Shown here in pieces: positions 12,624 to 13,816 of a stretch of DNA of 13,816 nucleotides; the first letter of the stretch is position 1, and the number at the start of each line of letters is the position of its first letter. Origin of the DNA: Streptosporangiaceae bacterium (lineage in GTDB: Bacteria > Actinomycetota > Actinomycetes > Streptosporangiales > Streptosporangiaceae); NCBI GenBank assembly GCA_030045295.1, contig JASIGD010000622.1:1-13816 (forward strand), written 5' to 3'. The notes under the pieces were generated by a model. It worked only from the letters and a program-made list of their open reading frames with translations. It searched no databases and was not told the DNA's origin. The translations under genes were made by a program, and so were the position numbers.

Positions 12624-13816
12624 ATGACGATGCACCTGCAGGTCCGCCGTCCGGCCAGCGGAACCGCCACGCCTCTCCCGGCTGACCCATTCGCCCGCCG
12701 GGCTCGACTGTCCGGGCGGGGCAGGCGACGGCTGAGCGGGCGGCCGGCCGTTTTCGTGCTGGCCTCGCTGATCGTGGCGCTGCTCGCCTCCTCCGCCGCC
12801 CCCACCCCGCTGTACGCGATCTACCAGGCCCGATGGCACTTTACGCCGATCACCACCACTGTGGTGTTCGGGGTGTACGCGCTGGCGGTGCTGGCCGCCC
12901 TGTTGACCGTGGGCAAGCTGTCGGACCACGTCGGGCGTCGGCCGGTGCTGCTGACCGCCATCACCGTGCACGCGGGCGCGCTGGTGATCTTCGCCACCGC
13001 CACCGGGGTACCTGCCTTGCTGTCGGCCCGCGTGTTCCAGGGCCTGTCCACCGGCGCGGCGCTGGGCGCGATCGGCGCAGCCATGCTGGACATGGACCGC
13101 GAGCTCGGCACGTTCGCCAACGCGGTGGCGCCGGGCATGGGCACCGCGAGCGGCGCGATCTTGTCCGCGCTCGCGGTCCGCTTCCTGCCTGACCCCACCC
13201 ACCTCATCTACCTGGCTCTGATCGGCGTGCTCGCCCTTCAGGCGGCCGCTATCGCCGCGATGCGCGAGACAGTCAGCCGGGCACCGGGCGCGCTGGCCAG
13301 CCTGCGGCCGGAGATCACCGTGCCGCAGGCGCTGCGGGCCCCGGTGCTGACCGCCGTGCCCGTGCTGTTCGCGGTGTGGGCGCTGGCCGGGCTGTATGGC
13401 GCGCTCGGCCCGGCGCTGGTGCACGCGCTGACCGGCTCGGGCGACGTGGTGCTGGGCAGCCTGAGCTTCTTCATGCTGGCCGCCTCGGCCGTCCTTGCGA
13501 TCATCGCGCTGCACCGGGCCGCGGCCCGGACGGTGATGCTGTTCGGCATCCTGGCCCTGATCACCGGCGTGGCGACGACCGTCGTAGCCGTGAGCATGGG
13601 GTCGGCGGCGGTCTTTTTCGCCGGCTCCGCGATCGCCGGCGCCGGGTTCGGCGGCGGCTTCCAGGGCAGCATCCGGACGGTGGTTCCGCTAGCCGCGGCG
13701 CACCAGCGGGCCGGAGTGGTGTCGCTGCTCTACGTGGTGTCCTACTTCGGGTTGGCCGTGCCCGTCGTGCTGGCCGGGTTTGGCGTGGTGTACGGCGGAG
13801 GGCTAACCAGCACAGC
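12624..13816 (+). CDS. MFS transporter (3' end missing)
   Basis: The frame is open from ATG 12624 to the window end, giving 397 residues without a stop. GGGGAA lies 6 bases before the ATG. After a basic N-terminus of about 43 residues (RRARLSGRGRRRLSGRP), about 11-12 membrane helices follow. The signature loop between helices 2 and 3 is GKLSDHVGRRPVLL (MFS motif A), and ARVFQGLSTGAALGAIGAAM is typical of helix 4-5 of sugar/drug transporters. Family members of this type are roughly 400-430 residues, so only a short end is missing. The operator-laden promoter suggests an inducible exporter, probably of a toxic small molecule; the substrate is unknown. The overlapping - strand frame at 12597-13514 is a shadow. 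Confidence 0.88.
   Translation, partial: MTMHLQVRRPASGTATPLPADPFARRARLSGRGRRRLSGRPAVFVLASLIVALLASSAAPTPLYAIYQARWHFTPITTTVVFGVYALAVLAALLTVGKLSDHVGRRPVLLTAITVHAGALVIFATATGVPALLSARVFQGLSTGAALGAIGAAMLDMDRELGTFANAVAPGMGTASGAILSALAVRFLPDPTHLIYLALIGVLALQAAAIAAMRETVSRAPGALASLRPEITVPQALRAPVLTAVPVLFAVWALAGLYGALGPALVHALTGSGDVVLGSLSFFMLAASAVLAIIALHRAAARTVMLFGILALITGVATTVVAVSMGSAAVFFAGSAIAGAGFGGGFQGSIRTVVPLAAAHQRAGVVSLLYVVSYFGLAVPVVLAGFGVVYGGGLTST

Noticed and set aside
12597..13514. 305-residue frame on the - strand
   Set aside because: Low-complexity Gln/Gly/Arg/His composition typical of an antisense shadow; the + strand encodes an MFS transporter in full.

Overview
The window is GC-rich, with strong G/C bias at third codon positions and GTG starts. 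It carries actinobacterial-type families: a DUF2613-like small membrane protein, DUF1269, an NDP-forming acyl-CoA ligase, and TetR- and MFS-type genes. It reads as chromosomal DNA of a high-GC actinomycete. I cannot name the genus. I see no rRNA, tRNA, insertion sequence, phage gene or CRISPR array.

Layout. (1) Bases 1-1802, + strand: the 3' part of a secreted protein with a C-terminal fibronectin-III-like domain, then a 45-residue membrane protein resembling DUF2613. (2) 1821-2822, - strand: an ornithine carbamoyltransferase, convergent with the small gene. A 233-base divergent region with several inverted repeats follows, including a perfect 18-base C6G6 palindrome. (3) 3056-3556, + strand: a DUF1269 membrane protein. 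(4) 3615-6544, - strand: an ion-transport cluster. In transcription order it holds an unrecognised 46-residue protein, a two-TM potassium channel with an RCK domain, a CPA2 cation/proton antiporter overlapping the channel by 20 bases, and a LapA-domain membrane protein. (5) 6767-9711, + strand: a TetR regulator, then a 745-residue NDP-forming acyl-CoA ligase. An SDR oxidoreductase follows at 9805-10536, possibly with its own leaderless promoter. (6) 10635-12269, - strand: an EntS-type MFS exporter with a C-terminal domain resembling antibiotic monooxygenases. (7) 12270-12623: a gene-free stretch with four degenerate 36-38 base tandem repeats and a near-consensus promoter carrying two operator-like sites. 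(8) 12624 to the end, + strand: a second MFS transporter, cut by the window edge.

How the genes may work together. The clearest regulatory signal is a pair of near-identical operator-like sites, each beginning TAACTGAT and followed by ATTTAT. One lies between the ion-transport cluster and the TetR gene, the other directly before the acyl-CoA ligase. They suggest that the TetR protein controls itself, the ligase and perhaps the divergent potassium cluster. Within that cluster the channel carries the nucleotide-sensing RCK domain and the antiporter has none, so the pair looks like a split version of a Kef-like K+/H+ homeostasis unit. The second MFS gene appears to answer to a different repressor, not seen in the window.

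I found no wholly new multi-gene system that I can defend. The best leads are the unrecognised small protein coupled to the channel, the two-site TetR regulon and the repeat/operator region at 12398-12600.
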